A stretch of DNA of 64,000 nucleotides from Lamprobacter modestohalophilus (GTDB lineage Bacteria > Pseudomonadota > Gammaproteobacteria > Chromatiales > Chromatiaceae), in assembly GCF_016583905.1 (NCBI RefSeq), contig NZ_NRRY01000015.1, forward strand, positions 35,175 through 99,174, in the 5' to 3' direction. A program made the translations under genes and the position numbers. A model generated the notes under the pieces. It did no database searches. It was given only the letters and a program-made list of their open reading frames with translations, and was not told the origin of the DNA. Shown here one piece after another: positions 7,124 through 14,836 of this stretch. The first letter of the stretch is position 1, and every line of letters begins with the position of its first letter.

Positions 7124-8869
7124 ATGATGAACCCCCTGCGCGCACTCAAGCGCCTGCTCAAACGCCTCGGCCTCTGGGCGCTGATCGCCACACTTGGATT
7201 CCTCACCGGCGTCGTCGTCCTCTATGTGCTTTGGGTCCGCAGCGGACCCCCGGTCCAGCTCTGGCATACCGTTGAGCTGGAGGAAGAGTTCAATGCTGAT
7301 CGGGCTGAGGAGATCACAACCTTTGCCGACTACCAAGCGTTAGAGGCGCGGCTCTTCCAGGAGCTTGAGGATAAGGTCTACGCCGTCACGCCCACCGGTC
7401 CCGATCAGATCCTGAATCGCTTTAGCAGCGGTAGCGCCTCCGATCCAAGAGATCGGGAGCCGAACTGGAATCGCAGCTTCGAGCTAATGCCCGCCGGACA
7501 GCCAATCGGCGGCGTCTTGCTGTTGCACGGAATGTCCGACGGCCCTTACAGCCTGCGTGCGCTTGGGCTGGCACTCGCCGAGCAGGGCTATCAGGTGCTA
7601 GGCCTGCGCATGCCCGGCCACGGCACGGCGCCGGCCGGCTTGCTCTCGGTGACCTGGGAGGACATGGCGGCCGCTACTCGCCTCGGCATGGCCCATCTGG
7701 CCGATCAGCTCGGTGGCAAACCGCTGCACATGATTGGCTACTCGACCGGCGCCGCGCTTGCGCTGGATTACACCCTGGATGCAATGGCAGCGGACGAGGC
7801 ACTGCTAGCGGATGCTGCGCCTAACGCTAGCGATGCTAGCGATCGCAAATCAGATCACGAATCAGCTCAGCAATCGACCACAGACTCCGCAGCCGGCTCT
7901 GATACGGGCTCTGTTGAGCACTCTGATGCGGGCTCTGAAGCGGCCTCAACAACGGGCTCTGAATCAGCGGTCAATGCTGGCTCTGAAAAGCGCGCCGCAA
8001 CAGGCTCGGGCTCGGGCAAGGCCGTATTGCAGGTACCAACGAGTCTGGTGCTGGTCTCACCGGCGATCGGCATCACCAAAGCCGCGGCGGTGACGCCTTG
8101 GTTGGTTCGTTTGTCGAAGCTACCGGGGTTAGAAAAGGTCGCCTGGACGACGCTACTGCCGGAGTTCGATCCGTTCAACTACAACGCCTTCACTGCCAAT
8201 GCCAGTCTGCAAGTACACCGGATGACACGCTCAGCCACCGCGCGAATGCGGCAGCTCGCGCGCCAAGGCCCCATCACGAACTTCCCCGCCACTCTGGTGC
8301 TACTCAGCGTGGTGGACGCGACCGTCTCGCCCGATGCGGCCATCGACAATCTGCTCGGGCTCCTTACGGAGGGTAGCCACGCGCTGCTGCTCTATGACAT
8401 CAATCGCGTTGCGGTGACGTCCCCGCTGCTGGTCACCGATCGCGCTGCGCTCGCGCAACAGCTCCTCGCTGATGACAGCCTGCCTTTTGAGCTGACGCTG
8501 ATGACGAACGCGAGCCCCGAGACGCGCGAGGTGGTCGCCTTGCGCAAACCACCCTTCAGCGCCGAGCCGATGACGCGAGAAACGTTAGACGAGCCATGGC
8601 CTCAAGATGCGCTCTCACTCTCTCATGTCGACCTGCCGTTTCCGATCGATGACCCGCTCTACGGGCGCTACCCACCGGAGCAGAGCACTGAGGTGTTCTT
8701 AGGTCAGCTTGCGGTGCGCGGCGAGCGCGGCGTGCTCAAGGTGCCGGCTCAATGGCTCTTGCGGCTGCGTCATAACCCGTTCTACGACTACCAGGAGCAG
8801 CGGGTGCTCGATTGGATCGATGACGCCAGCGCACAACGCGCACGGGCACCGAACATGGCGATGCCATAA
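7124..8869 (+). CDS. Alpha/beta hydrolase (serine aminopeptidase/lysophospholipase-like) with low-complexity insert
   Basis: The 581-residue protein starts with a membrane anchor (about residues 20-42), followed by a Hydrolase_4-type domain. LLLHGMSDGPYSLRALG gives the oxyanion region and MIGYSTGAALALDY the nucleophile elbow. Directly after the nucleophile helix comes about 75 residues rich in Ser, Asp, Ala and Gly (about 225-300), encoded by imperfect GGCTCTGA-type repeats; the fold resumes at VPTSLVLVSPAIG. This insert is absent from typical family members and probably forms a disordered surface loop. VDATVSPDAA carries the likely catalytic Asp. Substrate unknown. Same orientation as the upstream DUF900 hydrolase, so co-transcription is possible across the repeat block. 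Confidence 0.8.
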   Translation: MMNPLRALKRLLKRLGLWALIATLGFLTGVVVLYVLWVRSGPPVQLWHTVELEEEFNADRAEEITTFADYQALEARLFQELEDKVYAVTPTGPDQILNRFSSGSASDPRDREPNWNRSFELMPAGQPIGGVLLLHGMSDGPYSLRALGLALAEQGYQVLGLRMPGHGTAPAGLLSVTWEDMAAATRLGMAHLADQLGGKPLHMIGYSTGAALALDYTLDAMAADEALLADAAPNASDASDRKSDHESAQQSTTDSAAGSDTGSVEHSDAGSEAASTTGSESAVNAGSEKRAATGSGSGKAVLQVPTSLVLVSPAIGITKAAAVTPWLVRLSKLPGLEKVAWTTLLPEFDPFNYNAFTANASLQVHRMTRSATARMRQLARQGPITNFPATLVLLSVVDATVSPDAAIDNLLGLLTEGSHALLLYDINRVAVTSPLLVTDRAALAQQLLADDSLPFELTLMTNASPETREVVALRKPPFSAEPMTRETLDEPWPQDALSLSHVDLPFPIDDPLYGRYPPEQSTEVFLGQLAVRGERGVLKVPAQWLLRLRHNPFYDYQEQRVLDWIDDASAQRARAPNMAMP

Positions 8870-9001
8870 GACTAACACTGGCTGTTTGGACGGTTCTATC
8901 GGGCAATGCGACCTAACCCTTGAAGCCTTGCATTCGCCTCCCCTCGATTGAATCATCCGACCAGGCGCTTTCGTTGTTGCCCTGACATCGCCTTTGGTGT
9001 G

Positions 9002-9061
9002 GACCTAACGCTCATGGCGCGGCGCAACACCGGAAAATGAATCGCGAGAGATTCACGTTAA
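9002..9061 (+). repeat. 60-bp dispersed repeat, family 2, copy 1
   Basis: It aligns without gaps to 56622-56681 at 50 of 60 positions. Both copies carry TAACG near the left end and CGTTA at the right, so the unit can fold back on itself. This copy is non-coding, upstream of the YqaA-type gene. Confidence 0.75.
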
Positions 9062-9120
9062 CGGCCATCGAAAGCTGTTCTGACGTGATGCCCTCAGGCC
9101 GGAGGTTGGCCGCGTTTACA

Positions 9121-9558
9121 ATGGAAGCCTATTTCGGGTTGTTTGCAGCGGCCTTCGTGGCTGCGACGCTGTTGCCGTTCTACTCGGAGGCGCTGCTGGT
9201 TGGCCTGCAGGCCGCTGACTACGACCCGCTGACGCTTTGGTTCTGGGCGACCGCCGGCAACACGCTGGGCGCTGCGGTGAATTGGGCGCTCGGCCGCTGG
9301 CTGCTGCGTTTCCAAGATCGGCGCTGGTTCCCGTTCAAGCCCGAGAAGCTTGGCGTTGCCCAGCGTTGGTATCAGCGCTGGGGTGTCTGGTCCCTACTCA
9401 TGGCCTGGCTACCGGTGGGCGGCGATGCACTCACCTTTATCGCCGGGATGATGCGAGTGCCGTTCGCGCTGTTCTTTGTGCTTACCTGGATCGGCAAGGG
9501 CGCGCGCTACGCAGCGCTACTTGGGCTCTTCGGTTGGGCCGCGAACCTGGCATTTTAG
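9121..9558 (+). CDS. YqaA family (VTT/DedA-like) inner membrane protein
   Basis: This 145-residue polytopic protein matches the YqaA branch of the VTT (SNARE-associated/DedA) domain superfamily. Visible are the first helix FGLFAAAFVAATLLPFYSEA, the GNTLGAAVNWALGR motif and the late GDALTFIAGMMRVP. DedA-type proteins affect membrane lipid recycling and proton-motive-force homeostasis; the role of YqaA itself is not established. The ATG at 9121 is chosen because earlier in-frame residues are non-family and partly encoded by a dispersed repeat. It stands alone, convergent with hldE. Confidence 0.8.
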   Translation: MEAYFGLFAAAFVAATLLPFYSEALLVGLQAADYDPLTLWFWATAGNTLGAAVNWALGRWLLRFQDRRWFPFKPEKLGVAQRWYQRWGVWSLLMAWLPVGGDALTFIAGMMRVPFALFFVLTWIGKGARYAALLGLFGWAANLAF

Positions 9559-9628
9559 GCATCCGCAGGAACAGAATTTTAGCGCTTCAAAGCTTGATTA
9601 GCGCAACCTCTGCGCTGGCTCAGCCTAC

Positions 9629-9651
9629 CGGTGCAGGGGTTGTTTGCACCG
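9629..9651. terminator. Hairpin between convergent yqaA-type gene and hldE
   Basis: CGGTGCA (9629-9635) pairs with TGCACCG (9645-9651) across a 9-base loop and is followed by TTACTT. It lies between two convergent genes and is a plausible bidirectional transcription end. Confidence 0.45.
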
Positions 9652-9663
9652 TTACTTGGAAGA

Positions 9664-9736
9664 CGTCTATCAACTGCTTCCCGATTTGAGTGCCACTGTC
9701 CGGCAAGCATCGGGAAGCAGAAAATGGACGGCCACT
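9664..9736 (+). repeat. 73-bp dispersed palindromic repeat, family 1, copy 1
   Basis: It matches 12037-12109 without gaps at 64 of 73 positions. TGCTTCCCGAT (9675-9685) and ATCGGGAAGCA (9709-9719) form an 11-bp perfect stem. The right end reaches the stop codon of hldE. Confidence 0.85.
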
Positions 9737-11280
9737 TAGCCCTGCATGCGCCGAATGATGCCGCTGGTGCTGCGCTCTTCGAGCAGCGGTATCAGGACCA
9801 GCTCGCCGCCCCAGCTGCGGACTTGCTCGGCGCCGACGACCTGGTCTGGCTGGTAGTCAGCACCCTTGGCGAGCACGTCGGGCCGCAATGCCTCGATGAG
9901 CTTGAGCGGGGTGTCTTCGTCGAACAGCACGACGGCATCGACGGCGGCCAGAGCGGCCAGGACCCGCGCGCGATCCTGCTCGCCGATGAGCGGACGTTCT
10001 GGGCCCTTGAGCGCACGCACCGAGCGATCGCTATTCAGACCAATGATCAGACGCTGGCCATGGCGTCGAGCGCGCTCTAGATAGGTCACATGGCCGGCAT
10101 GCAGCAGGTCGAAGCAGCCGTTGGTAAAGACCACGCGCTCACCGCGAGACTGCCAACTGCGCACCCGCACCTGCAGCTCCGTGAGGCTGCAGAGCTTGGC
10201 GGCCTGCTCCAAGGCGGCCTCGTCGCTGATGGCATGCTCAAGCTCGCCCAGACGGATAGCAGCGGTGCCGACCTTAGCGACGACAACCCCGGCAGCGAGG
10301 TTGGCAAGATGGGCGCTGTCGATCGGGTCGAGCCCGGCAGCGAGACCAGCGGCGAGCGTGGCGATGACCGTATCGCCGGCGCCCGAGACGTCGAACACCT
10401 CGCGTGCAACAGCGGGGATGCGCGTCTGGCGGTCGGATTCGACGACCAGCAGGCCGAGCTCGCCGAGCGTCAGCACCAGGCGGTCGAGCCTCAAGTCGGC
10501 GCGCATTTGGCCGGCGCTGGCGATGAGATGCTCGAGATCGGTTGGGTCGACATGAGCGGCTTGCGCCAGCTCGGCGCGGTTCGGCGTGATCAGGCTGGCG
10601 CCGAGATAACGATCGAAGTCGCGGCCTTTGGGATCGACCAGCACCGGTACCCCCTGCTCACGCGCCGCGCTGATCAGACGCTGGCAAAGGCCACCGTAGA
10701 GCACACCCTTGGCATAGTCAGACAGTAACAGGACCGAGGCATCGCTGAGCTGGGACAGGATCAACGCAAACAGCCGATCTTCCAGCTCGGCGCTGAGCGG
10801 CGCGATGCGCTCGGCGTCGATGCGCAACATCTGCTGATGATTCCCGAGCAGTCGGGTCTTGGTGGTGGTCGGCCGGCTTGGATCAGCGAGCACGGCGCTG
10901 GTCTCGGCCCCCTGCTCAGCGAGCAGCCGCAGCAAGCGCTCGCGGTTTTCGTCTTCACCGGTGACGCCGGCGATGCTGACCCACAGACCAAGCCCGATCA
11001 GATTGCGCGCGACGTTGGCGGCCCCGCCCGCGGTCTCCGTCTCGCGGTCGAGATGCAGCACCGGCACCGGCGCCTCCGGCGAGATGCGCCCAACCTGGCC
11101 CCAAAGGTAGCGGTCGAGCATTAGATCACCGACGACCAGGACCCGCACACCGCCAAAACCGTTGCGCACCGCGGCCAGCGCCTGGCCGGAGATCAAGCCT
11201 GGGTCGTGCTTTGGCTCCTGCTCTGGCTCCTGCAGCTGAGCTACCGTTTCAGACTCCGCCTCTAGTGGGCTCATGGACAT
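9736..11280 (-). CDS. hldE: Bifunctional heptose 7-phosphate kinase / heptose 1-phosphate adenylyltransferase HldE
   Basis: HldE makes ADP-heptose for the LPS inner core: its N-terminal ribokinase-like domain (about residues 45-350) phosphorylates D-glycero-beta-D-manno-heptose 7-phosphate, and its C-terminal nucleotidyltransferase domain (about 375-514) adds AMP. Visible motifs are GDLMLDRYLWG and RISPEAPVPV in the kinase start, DVSGAGDTVIATLAAG with the catalytic Asp, and FTNGCFDLLHAGHVTYLERA in the transferase. The length of 514 is close to the usual 475-480 plus an N-terminal Glu-rich extension. ATG at 11280 is preferred: AGGG lies just upstream and only 7 bases separate it from the gmhA stop. 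The pair forms an operon. Confidence 0.95.
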   Translation of the reverse strand: MSMSPLEAESETVAQLQEPEQEPKHDPGLISGQALAAVRNGFGGVRVLVVGDLMLDRYLWGQVGRISPEAPVPVLHLDRETETAGGAANVARNLIGLGLWVSIAGVTGEDENRERLLRLLAEQGAETSAVLADPSRPTTTKTRLLGNHQQMLRIDAERIAPLSAELEDRLFALILSQLSDASVLLLSDYAKGVLYGGLCQRLISAAREQGVPVLVDPKGRDFDRYLGASLITPNRAELAQAAHVDPTDLEHLIASAGQMRADLRLDRLVLTLGELGLLVVESDRQTRIPAVAREVFDVSGAGDTVIATLAAGLAAGLDPIDSAHLANLAAGVVVAKVGTAAIRLGELEHAISDEAALEQAAKLCSLTELQVRVRSWQSRGERVVFTNGCFDLLHAGHVTYLERARRHGQRLIIGLNSDRSVRALKGPERPLIGEQDRARVLAALAAVDAVVLFDEDTPLKLIEALRPDVLAKGADYQPDQVVGAEQVRSWGGELVLIPLLEERSTSGIIRRMQG

Positions 11281-11287
11281 GATCCCT

Positions 11288-11899
11288 TCAGTGCCTATTG
11301 GCGGCGTTGTAGGCGCGCTGCTCGACCAGGTCGCACAGAATATGGCCGATGAGCATCTGTGCTTCTTGGATGCGAGCGGTATTGGCCGAGGGGACCTCGA
11401 GCCAAAGCTCGCAGCACTGTCGCAACCGCCCACCGCCCGCGCCGGTCATGCCGACACGGTAGACCTGGAGCCGCTCGGCACGTTCCATGGCGCGCACGAC
11501 GTTGGCACTGTTGCCCGAGGTTGACATCCCGACGAGGACGTCGCCAGGACGGCAAAGCGCCTCCACCTGACGCGCAAATACCGACTCAAAGCCGTAATCG
11601 TTGGCGATCGAGGTCAAAACGGCGGTATCGGTGGTAAGCGCAATCGCCGGGAGGCCAGGACGCTCCCGCTCGAAGCGACCGACCAGCTCTGCGGCCAGGT
11701 GCTGGCTATCGGCTGCACTGCCGCCGTTGCCCATCCAGAACACGCGGCCGCCGCGCTCGATGGCGGCGGAGACCTCGGCGGCAAAGGTCTCGATCGGGGC
11801 GCGCAGTTGCTCGAGCGCTTGCACCAGCTCGATATGCGCGCTCAGGGCGGAACTGATGGGATCGGGCTGGAGGCTGGTTTTAAGGTCGCTCGTTGACAA
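11288..11899 (-). CDS. gmhA: Phosphoheptose isomerase GmhA (SIS domain)
   Basis: GmhA converts sedoheptulose 7-phosphate to D-glycero-D-manno-heptose 7-phosphate, the first step of ADP-heptose synthesis; HldE downstream takes the product. The SIS fold is clear: FWMGNGGSAADSQHLAAELVGR, then ALTTDTAVLTSIANDYGFE, then GMSTSGNSANVVRAME, and AQMLIGHILCDLVE at the end. The TTG at 11899 is favoured as start because AGGAG stands 5 bases before it; the upstream ATG at 11929 has no such site. Either gives a length within the family range (about 190-210). The gmhA-hldE operon is flanked by two copies of the same 73-bp repeat. Confidence 0.93.
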   Translation of the reverse strand: MSTSDLKTSLQPDPISSALSAHIELVQALEQLRAPIETFAAEVSAAIERGGRVFWMGNGGSAADSQHLAAELVGRFERERPGLPAIALTTDTAVLTSIANDYGFESVFARQVEALCRPGDVLVGMSTSGNSANVVRAMERAERLQVYRVGMTGAGGGRLRQCCELWLEVPSANTARIQEAQMLIGHILCDLVEQRAYNAANRH

Positions 11900-11929
11900 G
11901 GCGGCTCCTGTTTGGCGGGACGTTACCAT

Positions 11930-12253
11930 GAAACAATCGCGTCTCTTGCGGGTTGGCGACGCGCTCTGTCTTTTAGCCCGGTGCTGCGACGCATTAGCAG
12001 CGCCGTCTCAGACCCGCAATCACCAAGCTAAGAAAGCGTCCACCAACTGCTTCTCGATTTGAGCACCACTGTCCGCCAAGAATCGGGAAGTAGAAAATGG
12101 ACGGCTACTAACGGTTTCCGTTTCATGACGCCTAGGTGACCGAATGAAGGTAGCAACAGCGGCCGCTTCTTCACTATGCTCCGGGACCCCGCTCAGGGTA
12201 CAACCAGCCGCAAAGAGGCGTCGCTCTCCAGTCACTCGCGCCGAGGATAATCC
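11930..12253. other. Intergenic region between divergent gmhA and pstS
   Basis: Apart from the dispersed repeat at 12037-12109 I see no gene. The region must contain promoters for gmhA-hldE and pstS; I could not identify a clear Pho box. Confidence 0.5.
12037..12109 (+). repeat. 73-bp dispersed palindromic repeat, family 1, copy 2
   Basis: This is the second copy of the unit at 9664-9736, in the same orientation 2373 bp away. Its stem TGCTTCTCGATT/AATCGGGAAGTA keeps full pairing because the two changed stem positions become G-U pairs in the plus-strand RNA. Confidence 0.85.
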
Positions 12254-13324
12254 ATGAAACGACAAACCAACAGCCTGCTCATCAGCCTTTCAGCCTTGGT
12301 GCTGAGCGGGCTCTTGCTCCTGCCATCGATGCTGCTCGCGGCCGAGAAACCGCTTCGCCTCTATGGCGTCGGGGCCACCTTTCCAGCCCCCTTGCTCTCG
12401 AGCTGGATGCACAGCTTCACCGCCGAGCACCCGCTCATCCAACCGGATTATCAAGGCATCAGCAGCGCCGGCGGTCTGCGGGATCTGGCCTCAGGCCACG
12501 TCGATTTTGCCGCTGCTGATTATCGGATTCCGGAAGAGGATGCCGCCCAGTTGGCCGGGGGCATCATCCAACTGCCAATGGCGGCAGCAGGCATCGCCCT
12601 GATCTACAATCTGCCCGAGGTTGGACAGCTGCGGCTGTCACGAGCTGCGCTGATCGGCATCTTTGGTGGCCAAATCGGGCGCTGGAACGATCCTCTGATC
12701 GCCAAGACCAACCCCAACGCCTCACTTCCTGACCTGCCGATCACCTTGGTAGCACGGGCTGGCGCGAGCGGAACCAGCTTCAATCTGACGGCGCACCTGA
12801 GTGCGATCAGTCCAGACCTCACCAAGCGCGTCGGCACCACGCTGACCCCGGACTGGGGCAAGGTGATCAACCGCGCGGGTGGACTGATCCGCGCCTCGGG
12901 CAATGACGGTGTCACCTCGCTGGTCCGTTCGATCCCAGGCTCAATCGGCTACGTCGCCTATCCTTATGCAGACTTCACCAACACACCAATGGCCGCGATC
13001 GAAAACAAGGACGGCCAGATGGTCGTGCCCACTGCGCTCAGCTTCGCAGCTTCGATGGCTGCGATCAGCCAGTCGCCAACGGCCACTGCGCTGATCGACC
13101 CCAGCGGCGAGAACGCCTATCCGTTGATCGCGCTGTCTTACCTCATGCTGCGCAAGCACTACGATGATCCGCGAAAACAACAGGCGCTTGTCGACATCGT
13201 CGACTATGCACTCGGACCAGGCCAAAAGCTCGCCGCGCGTATCGGTTACATCCCCTTCTCAACCGGGGCGATCGAATACGTGCAACAGGCGCTCGAGCCG
13301 CTCAGGCAGACAGCGGCCCCGTAA
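12254..13324 (+). CDS. pstS: Phosphate-binding periplasmic protein PstS
   Basis: PstS is the periplasmic receptor of the high-affinity phosphate ABC transporter. A signal peptide of about 30 residues ends at LLAAE. The mature protein has the family start YGVGATFPAPLLSSWM, the phosphate-loop region ISSAGGLRDLASGHVDFAAAD, the GQIGRWNDP motif and the ligand segment RAGASGTSFNLT. Length 356 is normal. ATG at 12254 has GAGGA 7 bases upstream. No pstC, pstA, pstB or phoU follows; the next gene, glgA, is convergent with a 5-base gap. It is therefore an orphan receptor here, presumably served by permease genes elsewhere. Confidence 0.93.
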   Translation: MKRQTNSLLISLSALVLSGLLLLPSMLLAAEKPLRLYGVGATFPAPLLSSWMHSFTAEHPLIQPDYQGISSAGGLRDLASGHVDFAAADYRIPEEDAAQLAGGIIQLPMAAAGIALIYNLPEVGQLRLSRAALIGIFGGQIGRWNDPLIAKTNPNASLPDLPITLVARAGASGTSFNLTAHLSAISPDLTKRVGTTLTPDWGKVINRAGGLIRASGNDGVTSLVRSIPGSIGYVAYPYADFTNTPMAAIENKDGQMVVPTALSFAASMAAISQSPTATALIDPSGENAYPLIALSYLMLRKHYDDPRKQQALVDIVDYALGPGQKLAARIGYIPFSTGAIEYVQQALEPLRQTAAP

Positions 13325-13329
13325 AACCG

Positions 13330-14799
13330 CTAGCGCACACGGATGTGCTGGTAGATATTCAGGTAGTCCTGTGCTGGCCTGGCCCACGAGTTGTCCATTC
13401 GCATCCCGTTGAGGCGTAGCTGGCGAAAATGATCGGGGTGCTGCTGCCACAGCCCAATGGCACGGCCGAGCGCGGATTCCAGCCCCTCGAAGGTCAGCTC
13501 ATCGAAGACGTAGCCATTGCGCTCTTCGTAGGGGCGGTCGCTGTAGTTGGCGTCGAACACCGTATCCGCGAGACCGCCGACCCGTCGCACGATGGGCACG
13601 CAGCCGTAACGCATCGCGATCATCTGGGTCAGACCGCAGGGCTCGTAAACGCTGGGGATCACAATCATGTCGGCGCCGGCGTAGATCAGATGCGCCAGCT
13701 CCTCGTCGTAGCCAAGCTCAAGGTGAGCGTCAGGATGATCAGCCAGGGACTGCTTCGCATCCCAGAAGATGGCGTTGATCGCCGGCTCTTGGGCGCTGCC
13801 AAGCAGCACGAACTGCGCATCCTGCTGCAAACTGTAGTCGATGCTATGGCGAATCAGGTCGATCCCCTTCTGCCGATCAAGCCGGCTGACCACCGCGACG
13901 ATGGGCTTGGGCGTATCAACCAGACCGAGCCGCTCGCGCAGGGCAGCCTTGTTCTCTGCCTTGCCTGGCAGCTTTTCTAGAGCGTAGTTAGTGGCGATAA
14001 AGGGGTCGGTCGCCGGGTTCCAGGTCGTGGTATCGATGCCGTTCAGCACGCCGCCGAACTTGCGGTCCTGGTCGCGCAGCACGCCCTGCAGCCCCATCCC
14101 TTGGTCGGTGTGCTGAATCTCCCAGGCATAGCGCGGCGAGACCGTGGTGACGAAGTTGGAGAAGACGATACCGCCCTTCATCAGGTTGACGGCCTGTGGG
14201 TTGCCCGGGTCTTGTAGGCGATCCGGCACCATCAGGCGGCCCACATCGAGGCCGTTCATCTCCAGCACCTTAGGCGTCGTCCAACCTTGATGACCCAGGT
14301 TATGCAGCGAGTAGCAGACGCGAGTCTTGTCCAGCCCGAGCGCGGTATAACGCTCGAACAAGAGTACCGGCACCAGCCCGGTTTGCCATTCGTTGCAGTG
14401 GATGATGTCTGGACACCTGCCAGAGGCCACCAGAAACTCGAGGATGGCGTGCGAGAAGAAGGTAAAGCGGTCCGGGTCGTCGGCATCGCCATAGATGGCG
14501 CCGCGGTTGAAGAAGCCGTGCTCGGAATGGGCATCGATGAAGTAGCAGCGCAGCCCGTCAACCAGACCAACCTCGACATCACAATGCACAGCGCGGTCGA
14601 AGAACGGCACCCAGAGATCCGGGTGCTCGAGGGTCATGTCCTCGACCCGGTCGTAGCGCAGGCAGTCGTACTTGGGCAGGATGATCTCGACCTGGTGGCC
14701 TTGGGCCGCAAGCTCGCGGGATAGTCCCTGCACGAAATCGCCGAGGCCACCGGCCTTGGCAACCGGCGCGCACTCCGGCGTGGCCATCAGGATATACAT
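13330..14799 (-). CDS. glgA: Glycogen synthase GlgA
   Basis: GlgA (GT5) elongates alpha-1,4-glucan from ADP-glucose. The chain begins MYILMATPECAPVAKAGGLG, containing the ADP-glucose-binding KxGGL motif, has the HNLGHQG segment and GVLNGIDTTTWNP in the middle, and the second KxGG-like region PSVYEPCGLTQMIAMRYG with the catalytic Glu. Length 489 is typical. It lies 37 bases downstream of a DUF4912 gene on the same strand, a pairing seen in other glycogen loci, so the two probably form an operon. Its stop is convergent with pstS. Confidence 0.95.
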   Translation of the reverse strand: MYILMATPECAPVAKAGGLGDFVQGLSRELAAQGHQVEIILPKYDCLRYDRVEDMTLEHPDLWVPFFDRAVHCDVEVGLVDGLRCYFIDAHSEHGFFNRGAIYGDADDPDRFTFFSHAILEFLVASGRCPDIIHCNEWQTGLVPVLLFERYTALGLDKTRVCYSLHNLGHQGWTTPKVLEMNGLDVGRLMVPDRLQDPGNPQAVNLMKGGIVFSNFVTTVSPRYAWEIQHTDQGMGLQGVLRDQDRKFGGVLNGIDTTTWNPATDPFIATNYALEKLPGKAENKAALRERLGLVDTPKPIVAVVSRLDRQKGIDLIRHSIDYSLQQDAQFVLLGSAQEPAINAIFWDAKQSLADHPDAHLELGYDEELAHLIYAGADMIVIPSVYEPCGLTQMIAMRYGCVPIVRRVGGLADTVFDANYSDRPYEERNGYVFDELTFEGLESALGRAIGLWQQHPDHFRQLRLNGMRMDNSWARPAQDYLNIYQHIRVR

Positions 14800-14836
14800 A
14801 CAACCGTTCTCAATCAGATAGCTAGAGGATCAGGGG

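Noticed and set aside
9664..9736. A coding remnant (transposase end) in the 73-bp repeat
   Set aside because: Both copies are open on the minus strand, but most differences between them would change amino acids while stem pairing is kept, which favours RNA or DNA structure over protein.
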